A DNA stretch of 64,000 nt from positions 558,001 through 622,000 of the forward strand of contig NZ_JBDFMM010000001.1 in the NCBI RefSeq assembly GCF_047238265.1, in the 5' to 3' direction. The position numbers were made by a program, and so were the translations under genes. Source of the DNA: Paenibacillus_F sp047238265. Lineage in GTDB: Bacteria; Bacillota; Bacilli; Paenibacillales; NBRC-103111. This document shows positions 43,794-54,041 of the stretch, piece after piece (the stretch's first letter is position 1; each line of letters begins with the position of its first letter). The notes under the pieces were generated by a model that saw only the letters and a program-made list of their open reading frames with translations, was not told where the DNA came from and ran no database searches.

Positions 43794-46249
43794 TTACAGC
43801 GGAGGTGTGTTTGCGATAATTTGATCGATCTCTTGCTCGACAGCCGGAGTTAAGGCTTTTATCTTATCCATAGCCGGTTGATCGGTTTTGTTTTGCTTCT
43901 TGAGAGCTGCCAGATAATAACGGGCACCCGTCTGGGCATTTTCGTCTTTAAGTTCTCCGGATGTGAAAGGTTTCAATAAGGCTTCCGCATCGGCATACTT
44001 GCCTTGAGCAAAGTACATTTGACCCAGATACAGTCTGATGGGTTCCGTTACGTTAAATTCACGGCCCTGCAGACTGCCCTTCAGGAAGTTTAGCGAGTTC
44101 CTTCACGCGATCGAGAACTTGTTGGTAAACTTGGAGAGCCTGATTCCACTCCTTATCTGCCGTTGTCTTATCTTTGGCGGCATATCCTTCAAAACCGGCC
44201 GTAACATGATATTGAATACTTCTCTCGTAGAAGCTGATGTCCCATGGATAATAGCTAAGCCCATTTTGGATAAGCTTCTCAACTTGCTCTTGTTGCCCTT
44301 TAATCTGAAGGATGTTTAGTTCACGGTCCAGAAGAGATTTATTGTAGGGTTCTTTAGCTCGTGCGGTATTGATTAACGCGATCTCTTCATTTATATATTT
44401 TTCATCTTGCGTCTGTTTATAGATTTGTGCCAAAAGATCCACTTTCAGCAAGACATATTCAGGATGATCTGCCCGTAAACTCAATGCATTGTCTAATGGC
44501 GTTACAATTTCCGTATAATTTTGCGAAGTTTTCGCCACTTCCAGCGCTTTATTGTAAGAACCGTTTGCACTCAGATAACGGGCGGAAATGAATAGAGTAA
44601 CGATTGACAAAACAAGGATAAAAGATGGGAATACGTATTTTACCGATGGAACTTGTTTGACGAATTCCTTTGTTTTAACGTCGGCAATCATAGCTCCCAG
44701 GCAAAGGAATACAATGGCTCCAATGTACACGTAGCTCATATCAAAGTCGAGTACGCTGTGTCCCAGGATAGCAAGGACAAAGATAAAATAAACGAAATGT
44801 TTGTCACGTTCTTGTTCCGTGCTGCGGATATAGTTACGAATGTAAATCGCGAAAATGGCAATCAGCAGTACGGCCAGGATCAGGATGCCGACAGCCCCGA
44901 CTTCAACGAGATACTGCATGAAGAAGTTATGTGCCTGGCGGCTCGTATACGGGTTGTTCTGATATTGCTCGTACAAACTCGACCAAGCGCCGCCGCCTGC
45001 GCCGAACAACGGATAGTCCGCGAACAGCTTGGAAGCGTCTTTGTAGAAGGTTATTCTCTCCAGTACGCTGTGTTGGCCGAAATTGATCGTTTCCAGCCGG
45101 ATTCGTACATTTTCGGGAAGCAGGTTTTTAAGCGGAGTAGCCATTACCACAAAGAACCCCAAGAGACCCAGGACAATGGAACCCGCAGGAATAGCGAAAA
45201 ACGACCACTTTCTGGAGGAGAATTTCTCCAGCTTGCTCTCCAATGCCGGAGCGAGAAAACGCTGCACCAGTAAGGCAAGAATGCCGTAAATGACACTCGC
45301 GCCGATAAGCAGCATCCAGCCCTTGCCCGAAAGAGAGGCGGAGAACTCCTTGTTCACATCAATGCCTATCGTTGTAATCTTGCTTAAAACGGCAAAGGAA
45401 GCCAGTGTTGACAATACCGCGTGAATCAGTAGGAGGATTTGCCTAGACGGCTTCTGAAAGATTAGAATAAGGAAGAAAATAATAGGCAGAAAGACAATCG
45501 CACCGCGTGATAGGGTCAGCATAAAGGACACCAGGACCGGTACGATGAATAGGGCGTGCACCAAAATTTTGGACCAGCCGCGGTTCTTCGATACCAGGAA
45601 TAGACCTGTGCCCCATAGGGCGATCAAGAAGCCCGCATACGTATTGGCGTACTGGAACACGGACGTCAGACCGCAGCCCGTTGGAATCCGTCATGACCGC
45701 GTCTTTGTAAATGCCGGTAGCATCGATGGCGGTAAACCAGCTTACCAGCGTTCCGGCGAGCTTGCCGTTTCCAAGCCAGTTCATGATACCAAAGACAACA
45801 ATTACATAACCGCTGGTCAGAAGCCCGATATGAATAATTTTATTTCCCAATGCCGTTTTGGTCAGATAGGCTCCGATCAGGAACAACGTAACGAGCACGA
45901 TCTGAATAAGCAGAAGGTTTACCGCCGAATATTTGGAAGCGGCCGGCAGCAAGGAAATCAGGTAACTGAGCGGAATTAAGAAGATAAACAAACTCAAAAG
46001 ATCTTTGCGCTCCCGCAGCTTCCAGAAATAGAAGAAGTAGATTCCCGTCAGGAACAGAAAAATGGAGGCCCATATCACGGCGGAATAAATGGGTCTTTCA
46101 AAGTTCAGCGAATTTCCGTTAAACAAGGCCTTCTGAAACGGGGCCCAGAACAAAAACAGGGTTACGAACCCGATCAGCAGCCAAAAGATGATAGAACTCT
46201 TTTCAGCCTGTTCTCTTTCGTCTAGCTTTGGCTTTTTATACGCGTACAT
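43794..46249 (-). pseudogene. O-antigen-ligase-family membrane protein with TPR-like tail, two frameshifts
   Basis: The coding signal runs about 820 residues over three frames. Part 1 (from MYAYKKPKLDEREQ, start 46249) is a multi-helix membrane domain up to about 45674. Part 2 continues as TSVFQYANTYAGF with the Wzy/WaaL-type domain (LTLSRGAIVF; QAHNFFMQYLVEVG) to about 44086. Part 3, after another shift, carries the last TPR-like helices (LYLGQMYFAQGKYADAEALL). Dropping one base near 45670 and one near 44095 restores a single frame. Such proteins transfer or polymerise lipid-linked glycans; S-layer glycan ligases of related bacteria are of this type. GAGAGGGAG precedes the start. Confidence 0.78.
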
Positions 46250-46378
46250 CACAGTCTCCCTCTCCGATAAATCTCGACAATATTTTATCATAGCGGAGAA
46301 AATATTCCAATTTGTGATTGGATGGGGTACAGTTAGATAACGTATAGTACATATGATTAATTAAACAGGAGATAACCA

Positions 46379-47170
46379 ATGAATTTTATTAAAGATATTT
46401 ATAAGCTAAGAAAAGTAGTGTTTTCCCTTGCAAGAAACGATTTTAAAGCTAGGTACGTAGGCTCTTACTTTGGACTTTTATGGGCTTTTATAAGTCCATT
46501 TATGACTATAATGGTATATTGGTTTGTATTTGAACAAGGACTAAAAGTAAGTGCTCCTGATGAAAATATACCTTTTATTTTATGGTTCTTACCCGGGATG
46601 ATACCATGGTTTTTTTTCTCAGACACGTTAAATAGCTCTACAAACAGCCTCCTTGAATACAACTTTTTAGTGAAAAAGGTTGTATTTAAGGTCAGCTTAC
46701 TTCCGTTAGTAAAAATATTATCTTCACTTTTTATCCATGTCTTCTTTGTTATTCTTATCTTCCTTTTTTATATATTTTATGGATACCCGTTTAGTATATA
46801 TAACCTTCAGGCTTTTTATTATTCATTCTGTTTAATTATATTACTAATTGGTATTTCTTGGTTGACATCTGCCATAACACCTTTCTTTAGAGACATGACA
46901 CAAGTTGTATCAATTGTACTTCAATTTGGTATGTGGCTTACTCCTATTGTTTGGTCAACGTCAATTATTCCAGATAAACTAGCGCTAATTTTTAAATTAA
47001 ATCCTTTATATTATATTGTTGAAGGTTATCGAGATTCCTTCATTAATCATGTTTGGTTTTTTCACCGCTATAACCAAACCTTGTATTTTTGGCTAGTAAC
47101 TATAATTCTGTTGTTAATAGGCACAGTAGTTTTTAAAAAAATGAAACCACATTTTTCCGATGTACTTTAG
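46379..47170 (+). CDS. Polysaccharide ABC exporter permease (Wzm type)
   Basis: The 263-residue ABC-2 permease has six hydrophobic segments, with the early amphipathic VVFSLARNDFKARYVGSYFG and the KLNPLYYIVEGYRDSF block typical of Wzm/TagG-like exporters. It moves an undecaprenyl-linked glycan across the membrane with the ATPase encoded 15 bases downstream. It begins the AT-rich block and is divergent from the ligase-like gene. Confidence 0.9.
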   Translation: MNFIKDIYKLRKVVFSLARNDFKARYVGSYFGLLWAFISPFMTIMVYWFVFEQGLKVSAPDENIPFILWFLPGMIPWFFFSDTLNSSTNSLLEYNFLVKKVVFKVSLLPLVKILSSLFIHVFFVILIFLFYIFYGYPFSIYNLQAFYYSFCLIILLIGISWLTSAITPFFRDMTQVVSIVLQFGMWLTPIVWSTSIIPDKLALIFKLNPLYYIVEGYRDSFINHVWFFHRYNQTLYFWLVTIILLLIGTVVFKKMKPHFSDVL

Positions 47171-47185
47171 TATGGAGGATACGAA

Positions 47186-48508
47186 ATGAATGAAATAGCT
47201 ATTGAGGTTAAGAATCTATCTAAAATTTATAAGCTGTATAATAAAAAAACGGATAGATTAAAGGAAGCTTTGCTTCCTTCTTCTAAAAAATATCACACTG
47301 ACCATTATGCTTTGAGAGATATTAATTTCCTAATAGAAAGAGGGGAGACAGTAGGAATAGTAGGGAAGAATGGCTCCGGCAAATCTACACTGTTAAAAAT
47401 CATAACAGGCGTGTTGAAATCATCATCGGGTCAATTAGCTGTGAATGGAAAAGTTTCAGCCTTGTTAGAATTAGGAGCCGGATTTAATCCTGAATACACA
47501 GGAATTGAGAATATTTTTCTGAATGGTATGATGATGGGATTTTCAAAAGAGGAAATCCAAGAGAAAATTGAGGAGATAATTGAATTTTCAGAGTTAAGGG
47601 ATTTTATCCACCAACCTGTGAAATCATATAGCAGCGGAATGTTTGCTAGATTAGCGTTTGCAGTTGCTATTAATGTTGAACCGGATATATTAATTGTAGA
47701 CGAAGCATTGAGCGTAGGAGACTTATACTTTCAAGCAAAATGCATCACGAAGATGAAAGAACTATTCCAGAGCGGCGTGACAGTCTTATTCGTATCACAC
47801 GATATTAATTCAGTTAAAGCCTTATGTAAGAAAACGTTATACCTTGAAGATGGCAAAATGATTGCGTATGGACCTTCTGATGAAGTAGTAGATTTATATG
47901 CTAAAAAAACGAGAGAACGAATGATAAAAGAGAATTATAAACTTGCACAAACAGCTGAGGTAGGCAAGGTTTTTAATATCACAGCCATGAAACAGACAAA
48001 TAGTTTAAGTTTTAAGGAATCTCCTGAGTTTGTACAAAAGGTATCTTACTACAGACAAGGTACTGGGGATGTTCAGCTGGTAAATCTGGAGGTTCTTTGT
48101 AATGAAAGTGATGTACAAATCGCAAAATTTAATGAGGAAATAAAGATAAGAATGCATGTTAAATTCTTGAAAAGCGCGAGGGTATCGGTGGGTTACCATA
48201 TCCGAGATAATAAAAACATAGAGATAATAGGAAGCAACACATTGATAGAACAAATTGGTGAATTAAATGGTTTAGCAGGTGACAAAGTAATTGTTGAGTT
48301 TAAAACGAGAGTCCCGCTTGTAGAAGGGATATATAACGTCTCCACAGTTATTTCAACAACTACTGTTCATAATAGAACTGCTGTTTTTGCTGACTACACA
48401 GAAAATGCGTATATATTTCAAGTAGCCGAGAATGAGGAAGCAAAAATTTGGAATAAAGTTTATATCGAGAACTCAGTAGATATTTATAGAATTTCGGAAG
48501 AGGGATGA
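47186..48508 (+). CDS. Polysaccharide ABC exporter ATPase with C-terminal Wzt-like domain
   Basis: The 440-residue protein has an N-terminal ABC domain with Walker A GKNGSGKST, signature YSSGMFARLAFAVA and Walker B ILIVDEALSVGD. After about residue 260 a beta-rich domain matches the Wzt C-terminal region (VSVGYHIRDNKNIEIIGSNT), which in E. coli O8/O9a and related exporters recognises the modified end of the glycan. Its presence predicts an end-capped polysaccharide, and the next gene is a methyltransferase. Its stop overlaps the next start by four bases. Confidence 0.92.
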   Translation: MNEIAIEVKNLSKIYKLYNKKTDRLKEALLPSSKKYHTDHYALRDINFLIERGETVGIVGKNGSGKSTLLKIITGVLKSSSGQLAVNGKVSALLELGAGFNPEYTGIENIFLNGMMMGFSKEEIQEKIEEIIEFSELRDFIHQPVKSYSSGMFARLAFAVAINVEPDILIVDEALSVGDLYFQAKCITKMKELFQSGVTVLFVSHDINSVKALCKKTLYLEDGKMIAYGPSDEVVDLYAKKTRERMIKENYKLAQTAEVGKVFNITAMKQTNSLSFKESPEFVQKVSYYRQGTGDVQLVNLEVLCNESDVQIAKFNEEIKIRMHVKFLKSARVSVGYHIRDNKNIEIIGSNTLIEQIGELNGLAGDKVIVEFKTRVPLVEGIYNVSTVISTTTVHNRTAVFADYTENAYIFQVAENEEAKIWNKVYIENSVDIYRISEEG

Positions 48509-50115
48509 ACATGAATACTCATATACCTTTTCATCAATTTCAGCGTTATAAGATGGTCGAATTGATTATTGACGCTTTTCGAAATGGAAGGACATTTTCT
48601 ATATTGGAAGTAGGGGCTAACGAACATAAAAATTTAGAGTTGTTTTTAAAAGACGATATTTTATATCTGGATATCAAATTATCGGAAGAATTAAAAAGAG
48701 ATCCTTCTTTTGTTGAAGGAGACGCTACTGATTTAAAATTCGCTGACTCCAGTTTTGATATTGTGGTCGCTTTAGATGTTATAGAGCACATCCCTAAAGA
48801 TAGAAGAGAGCTTTTTTTAAAAGAAATTGATAGAGTTTCTAAGTTAGGCTTTATAATATCTGCCCCGTTTGAAAACAGCGGAATAGAGCAGGCGGAAATT
48901 AGGATATCGAACTATTACCAAGCACTCTATGATTCAAATCTGCTCTGGAATGAAGAACATAGAGAGCAGGGGTTACCTAATAAAAAGGAAGTTTTTGATT
49001 ATTTAATTGCCAGCAGCAAGAAAGAAATTGTGCCGATTGATCATGGTAATATAGAAATATGGGAAAAATTCATACAGATGGAATTTATGTCTGGATTGAA
49101 TGAGAAAATGATTCCATACTGGCATAGTATAAATGAATACTACAATAATGTTCTCTTCTTAAGAGACTTTGCAGACCAAAGCGTTAGAACGTTTTTTGTC
49201 GGAATATCAGAAAAAAAAGGCGCAAATATATTGACTGATAGTTTGAGCGAATGGAAGCAAGATTTAACCGAAAAGCATAATAATCAAATTGATTTTTTCT
49301 TACAAAGTCTTACAAACTTGAATTTCTCCTTACAATCTCAAATTCCGTCAGAAGCAGCTATTTCCAATTTATACTTCGCACAAATGTTTCTGGATTTTGG
49401 AGAGGGCTTTAAGGAAGAAAATAGTGAAACTAAAGTTTTAGTGTTAAAAGATAAATACCAGTATCAGTCCTTTAGTTTTGAGCTGAACAAGAGTGAAGAA
49501 ATTCATTCGATTAGAATAGATCCGATTAATACAAGTTCGTGTTTGCAGATAATTAATATAAGAATGACAGATAAACAAGGAAACGAATACACGATAAAAA
49601 ATTATGAAACGAATGCCGAATTTAAATATAACAACGAGTTTATATACATAAACAATGATCCGCAAATTGTAATCGCATCGCCTGAAAAAACCATTCTATC
49701 TATTACATTGGATATATTATATAAAAGTTTTGATTTCGGTATTTCAAATGAAATTGCTAACATAATCACAGAAGAGAAAACAGAAAATAAATCCATTAAG
49801 GAGAAGTTGCTAGAAAGCGAGTTAAAAGCTGAAGCAATGATAAAAGCAACAGATCAAAAGAATAATGAAGTCAATAGATTAAATGCTGATCTCCTAAATA
49901 AAGATGGTTTGTTAGCGGAAAAATTAACCTTAATAATGGAACGAGAGAATGAAATCATTTTATTGAAAGAAAATATCGAATTATTGGAAGAAAATATCGA
50001 AAAAATTAACTCTGAATTAGTCCACCTAGACGCTATGCTCTCAGAAAAACAGAAAAAAATAGACACAATGGAGAACAATTGGTTTTGGAAACTAAAAAAA
50101 ACATTCACAAAATGA
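48505..50115 (+). CDS. Methyltransferase with C-terminal coiled coil, possible glycan chain terminator
   Basis: The 536-residue protein starts with a class I SAM methyltransferase (about residues 25-150; FSILEVGANEH, then SSFDIVVALDVIEHIPKDRR). A beta-rich segment follows (about 290-425). About 95 residues of heptad-like coiled coil (LNADLLNKDGLLAEKLTLI onward) come next, and the end is a short basic aromatic tail (NWFWKLKKTFTK). This order parallels WbdD-type terminators, where a capping enzyme and a coiled-coil ruler set glycan length and the tail binds the membrane. The WbdD kinase domain is not seen. Function is inferred. Confidence 0.78.
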   Translation: MNMNTHIPFHQFQRYKMVELIIDAFRNGRTFSILEVGANEHKNLELFLKDDILYLDIKLSEELKRDPSFVEGDATDLKFADSSFDIVVALDVIEHIPKDRRELFLKEIDRVSKLGFIISAPFENSGIEQAEIRISNYYQALYDSNLLWNEEHREQGLPNKKEVFDYLIASSKKEIVPIDHGNIEIWEKFIQMEFMSGLNEKMIPYWHSINEYYNNVLFLRDFADQSVRTFFVGISEKKGANILTDSLSEWKQDLTEKHNNQIDFFLQSLTNLNFSLQSQIPSEAAISNLYFAQMFLDFGEGFKEENSETKVLVLKDKYQYQSFSFELNKSEEIHSIRIDPINTSSCLQIINIRMTDKQGNEYTIKNYETNAEFKYNNEFIYINNDPQIVIASPEKTILSITLDILYKSFDFGISNEIANIITEEKTENKSIKEKLLESELKAEAMIKATDQKNNEVNRLNADLLNKDGLLAEKLTLIMERENEIILLKENIELLEENIEKINSELVHLDAMLSEKQKKIDTMENNWFWKLKKTFTK

Positions 50116-50124
50116 GGCTATTAA

Positions 50125-51048
50125 ATGAATACGACAAATATTAAAGTAAGCGTACTACTTGTTACCTATAACCATGAGCTTTATATACGTGAAGCATTGG
50201 ATAGCATATTAATGCAAGCTTTTGAAGATTATGAAATTGTAGTTGCAGATGATCGTTCAACAGATTCTACTTTAGAAATTATTAAAGAGTACGCAGCAAG
50301 ATATCCTGATCGGTTCGTTTTTATGAATTCGCCGCAAAACTTAGGGATAACAAAAAATTACCAGCGAGGATTTAAAGCATGTAGAGGAGAGTATATTGCT
50401 GTTCTTGAGGGAGATGACTATTGGTCTAGCCCTAATAAATTATCTATGCATATTGATTTTTTGGATAAGAATAGAGAATGCGTATTAAGTTTTAATCGTT
50501 ATGTTGTCTATGATACCAATAAGGGGCGACATAATATACAGCCTTGGCCTCTTGCTTCAGACTTTCAATATATCACTATAACCGATTTAATTCGGGAAAA
50601 TTTCATAGGCAACTTCTCGACTTGTGTGTATAGAGCGGATGTAATTAAAAAAATCGACGATTCGCTTTTTGATTTTACTGTCTATGACTGGATGTTAAAC
50701 ATTGTAATGGCTCAGTATGGATTAATAGGATATCTAGGAGAAGTAATGTCTGTTTACAGACTACATAGTTCGGGAACTTGGAGTAATAAAAAACAGGAAG
50801 AAAAATTGAAAGATACCATTAGGTTAATAGATATATATGATAATTACCTGGAAAATAAATACACGGACGAGTTTGGGGAACACAAGAGCAAATTAACTAC
50901 TCAGCTTTATATAATAGAGGAACCAACAAAACTTACCGGCAGGCAATTGCTGAAATACAGAATTAAATCAATAACACCTCCTATAGTAATTCAAATCATG
51001 AAATGGGTTTTACCACCTATCGTTTTTAATTATTTCAAAAGAGGCTAG
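50125..51048 (+). CDS. Family 2 glycosyltransferase 1
   Basis: The 307-residue GT-A glycosyltransferase has the N-terminal VSVLLVTYNHELYIREALDSI and an EGDDYWSS metal/nucleotide motif near residue 95. It should add one sugar to a lipid-linked glycan at the inner membrane face. Donor and acceptor are not predictable. It lies 9 bases after the methyltransferase gene. Confidence 0.88.
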   Translation: MNTTNIKVSVLLVTYNHELYIREALDSILMQAFEDYEIVVADDRSTDSTLEIIKEYAARYPDRFVFMNSPQNLGITKNYQRGFKACRGEYIAVLEGDDYWSSPNKLSMHIDFLDKNRECVLSFNRYVVYDTNKGRHNIQPWPLASDFQYITITDLIRENFIGNFSTCVYRADVIKKIDDSLFDFTVYDWMLNIVMAQYGLIGYLGEVMSVYRLHSSGTWSNKKQEEKLKDTIRLIDIYDNYLENKYTDEFGEHKSKLTTQLYIIEEPTKLTGRQLLKYRIKSITPPIVIQIMKWVLPPIVFNYFKRG

Positions 51049-51068
51049 TCGAAAAGGAGTAAATTAGT

Positions 51069-52190
51069 TTGAATAATATTCAAAATCCTAAAGTAAGTGT
51101 AATTATTCCTTCTTACAATCATGGAGACTACATTAAAGAAGCTATCGAAAGTGTTTTGGTTCAAGATTTTACGGACTTTGAACTAATCATAGTTGATGAT
51201 GCTTCCTCTGACCAATCGGTGGAGGTAATTTCGACTTTTCATGATCCAAGAATAAAATTTCATAAGTTTATTGAGAATAAAGGAGCCGTTGAAACTCTTA
51301 ATTATGGTATTAAGCTGTCTAGGGGAAATTATATTGCACTACTAAATTCTGATGATAGCTGGGAAAAAGGAAAGCTCAGTACACAGGTCAAAATATTAGA
51401 TGAAGATCCCCAAATAGGAATAGTTTTTACAAATGCTTCATTTGTTGATGAGAACAACCAGATTCTTAGTAAGAAAGATTACCCATGGGCGGATGTATTC
51501 CTTCAACCGAATAGAGAGAGTGGAGAATGGTTAGAAAAGTTTTTCTTCGAATTAAATTGTATTTGTCACCCAAGTATGCTTATTAGAAAAGAACTTTATT
51601 CCAGACACGGTTTATATAATCCAGGTTTAAGACAATTACCGGATTTTAGCAAGTGGGTAAACTTGTTTAAATACACTAATATTAGAGTATTAGAAGAGCC
51701 GTTCGTGCGTTTTAGGATTTTGTCTCAGGATAGAAACACCAGTGCAGATACTTCTATAAATCGTACAAGGAATAGAAATGAATTATACTTTATAATGCAT
51801 GATTTCTTTGATAATGTTTCAGATGAAATCTTTATAAAGGGATTTCAAAAGCATTTTAGAAAAAGCGGGTTGTTGTCACAAGAAGAATTACTATGTGAAA
51901 GAGCGTTTATGTATTTTAATATACCAAATGAAATAGCTCATATTTATAAATTAATTGGTATAAAAAAAATTAACGATTTGATGACCAATCCAACATTAAA
52001 TAAGGTCTTGAAGGAAAGTTATAGTTTTTCGGACAAAGAATTTTTTGAAATAACAGGCTCTTTCTCGTTGTTTGATTATGGTGAACATCCGGTTGTTAAC
52101 ACCGTAATAAAAAGTGCCAAAAGTGGGTTAAGGAAAAATCAGTTTTTCTTTAAGATGGCAAGAAAGATTTATCATAAAATGTTTAGATAA
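51069..52190 (+). CDS. Family 2 glycosyltransferase 2
   Basis: The 373-residue GT2 enzyme has VSVIIPSYNHGDYIKEAIESV and a LLNSDDSW motif around residue 95, with an extended C-terminal half of unclear role. A TTG start is used, with AAAAGGAG upstream. The substrate is unknown; it is part of the AT-rich glycan-specificity block. Confidence 0.86.
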   Translation: MNNIQNPKVSVIIPSYNHGDYIKEAIESVLVQDFTDFELIIVDDASSDQSVEVISTFHDPRIKFHKFIENKGAVETLNYGIKLSRGNYIALLNSDDSWEKGKLSTQVKILDEDPQIGIVFTNASFVDENNQILSKKDYPWADVFLQPNRESGEWLEKFFFELNCICHPSMLIRKELYSRHGLYNPGLRQLPDFSKWVNLFKYTNIRVLEEPFVRFRILSQDRNTSADTSINRTRNRNELYFIMHDFFDNVSDEIFIKGFQKHFRKSGLLSQEELLCERAFMYFNIPNEIAHIYKLIGIKKINDLMTNPTLNKVLKESYSFSDKEFFEITGSFSLFDYGEHPVVNTVIKSAKSGLRKNQFFFKMARKIYHKMFR

Positions 52191-52210
52191 GGTTAAGTAA
52201 GAGGTGAAGC

Positions 52211-52909
52211 ATGGAGAAGATGTGGGAAGGCCTGCCTATCATCATATTTGGAATCGGTGGTTGTGCAAAGGAAATAAAACTTTTAATTGAGGAAATAAAT
52301 CAACATAACAAAACTAAAGTTTTTAACTTTCTAGGGTATGTATCGAATAATACGGAGGATATTGGGAAAAAGGTAGACGGTTACGAGGTAGTGGCGTCTA
52401 ACTACAACTTTATTGAGTTCTCAAAACAGTATCCTCTCTTAGGAGTTTGCATAGGGCTTGGAGATCCTTCAGCTAAGTATAAAATATATACCTCTTTTCT
52501 TCAAAATATTAACAATATTGTTTTTCCTAATTTAATTCACCCGAATTCTTATGTACCTACTCACGTGAATAACAATTTTGGATATGGAAACGTCATATGT
52601 TCAGGAGTAAGTATAACAACTAATATAACTCTTGGAAACTTTGTGCTTTTAAATCGGAATTGTGCAGTAGGGCATGATTCATTTATCGGAGATTACTGTA
52701 CAATTAATCCGCTAGCTGTTGTTTCGGGAAATGTAAAGGTTGATTCATTAAGTCTAATAGGTGCAGGATCGTCGATTAAAGAAAACCTGCAAATTGGTGA
52801 AGGTTCAATTGTTGGACTAGGTGCCATTATAGTAAAAAATGTAGAAGAAAACCAAATATATATGTGTAAAGCGGCAGAGGCAAGGAGGGTGAATAATGAA
52901 CAGTCGTGA
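52211..52909 (+). CDS. NeuD/PglD-like sugar O- or N-acyltransferase
   Basis: The 232-residue protein has an N-terminal nucleotide-fold segment (PIIIFGIGGCAKEIKLLI) and a C-terminal left-handed beta helix of hexapeptide repeats (GYGNVICSGVSITTNITLG; DYCTINPLAVVSGNVK; GEGSIVGLGAIIVKN). A catalytic-type histidine lies in AVGHDS. It would acetylate an amino or hydroxyl group of a nucleotide sugar. Its end overlaps the next aminotransferase by 14 bases, so the two probably make an N-acylated amino sugar together. Confidence 0.85.
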   Translation: MEKMWEGLPIIIFGIGGCAKEIKLLIEEINQHNKTKVFNFLGYVSNNTEDIGKKVDGYEVVASNYNFIEFSKQYPLLGVCIGLGDPSAKYKIYTSFLQNINNIVFPNLIHPNSYVPTHVNNNFGYGNVICSGVSITTNITLGNFVLLNRNCAVGHDSFIGDYCTINPLAVVSGNVKVDSLSLIGAGSSIKENLQIGEGSIVGLGAIIVKNVEENQIYMCKAAEARRVNNEQS

Positions 52910-54035
52910 GTTACATGTATTACCGGAATCCATTTTGGTTACTAAATCTTTTTTGCCTCCTATAGAAGAATACATTGGGGAAATCGAGAGAATATGGAGC
53001 AGTCATTGGTTAACCAACAATGGAATTATACATTCCGATTTTGAAAAAAAACTCAAGGAATACCTTGGAGTTCCCAATATATCTTTATTTACAAATGGCC
53101 ATTTGGCTTTAGAAACGGCCTTGAAAAATTTGGGACTTAAAGGAGAAGTTATTACTACACCTTTTACTTTTGCGTCAACAACCCATGCTATTTTAAATAG
53201 CGGATTAACACCTGTTTTTTGTGATATTGAAGAAGTGACATTCAACATGGATGCCAACAAAATCGAAACCTTAATCACTGAAAACACTTCTGCCATTGTA
53301 CCTGTACATGTTTTCGGTAATCCTTGCGACGTTGATAAAATAGAAAGTATCGCATCAAAATATAACTTGAAAGTAATTTATGATGCAGCACATGCTTTTG
53401 GAGTTGAAACTAAAGGGACACCTATCGGCAACTTTGGAGATGTGTCAATGTTTAGCATGCATGCGACAAAAGTTTTCCATTCAATTGAAGGCGGCATTTT
53501 AAGCACCTCTAATCATAATTATAAGAAGCGCTTTGATCTTTTTAAAAACTTCGGAATAAGTGGTCCAGAAAGTCTTGAAACACGGGGAATAAATGCGAAA
53601 ATGAATGAATTTCAAGCAGCAATGGGGCTTGTTAATCTTCGGTATATTGAGCAGGAAATCGAGCAAAGAAAACAATTGACCCAGATATACAGGGAACTGC
53701 TAAAAAATATAAAAGGTATTCGGTACTTAGATGATATCAGCCAAGTGAAACATAATTATTCTTATTTCCCTATTATTGTTGATAAAGAACAGTATGGTAA
53801 AGATCGAGATTTTTTACACGATGAATTGAGAAAGTGTAACGTTTTCACAAGAAAATATTTTTATCCACTAACTACTGAAATTCAAGCTATTCAAAATCTG
53901 GGTTTAAATAATGATTTACCAGTCGCAAAAAAAATAGCTTCATCTGTGCTAACACTGCCTATATACACATCACTTGAAACGGATTATATAAGAAAGATAT
54001 GCCACAATATCTCTTTAATAGGGGAAGGATGTTAG
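52896..54035 (+). CDS. DegT/DnrJ/EryC1-family sugar aminotransferase
   Basis: The 379-residue PLP enzyme aminates a keto nucleotide sugar. The PLP lysine is in FSMHATKVFHSIEGG, with the family motifs TTPFTFASTTHAIL, VPVHVFGNPCDVD and YDAAHAFG. No ketoisomerase is seen nearby, so a 4-amino-4,6-dideoxy sugar made from the RmlB product is the simplest idea (VioA-like), followed by acylation by the overlapping NeuD-like enzyme. Confidence 0.87.
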   Translation: MNSRELHVLPESILVTKSFLPPIEEYIGEIERIWSSHWLTNNGIIHSDFEKKLKEYLGVPNISLFTNGHLALETALKNLGLKGEVITTPFTFASTTHAILNSGLTPVFCDIEEVTFNMDANKIETLITENTSAIVPVHVFGNPCDVDKIESIASKYNLKVIYDAAHAFGVETKGTPIGNFGDVSMFSMHATKVFHSIEGGILSTSNHNYKKRFDLFKNFGISGPESLETRGINAKMNEFQAAMGLVNLRYIEQEIEQRKQLTQIYRELLKNIKGIRYLDDISQVKHNYSYFPIIVDKEQYGKDRDFLHDELRKCNVFTRKYFYPLTTEIQAIQNLGLNNDLPVAKKIASSVLTLPIYTSLETDYIRKICHNISLIGEGC

Positions 54036-54041
54036 AATCGA

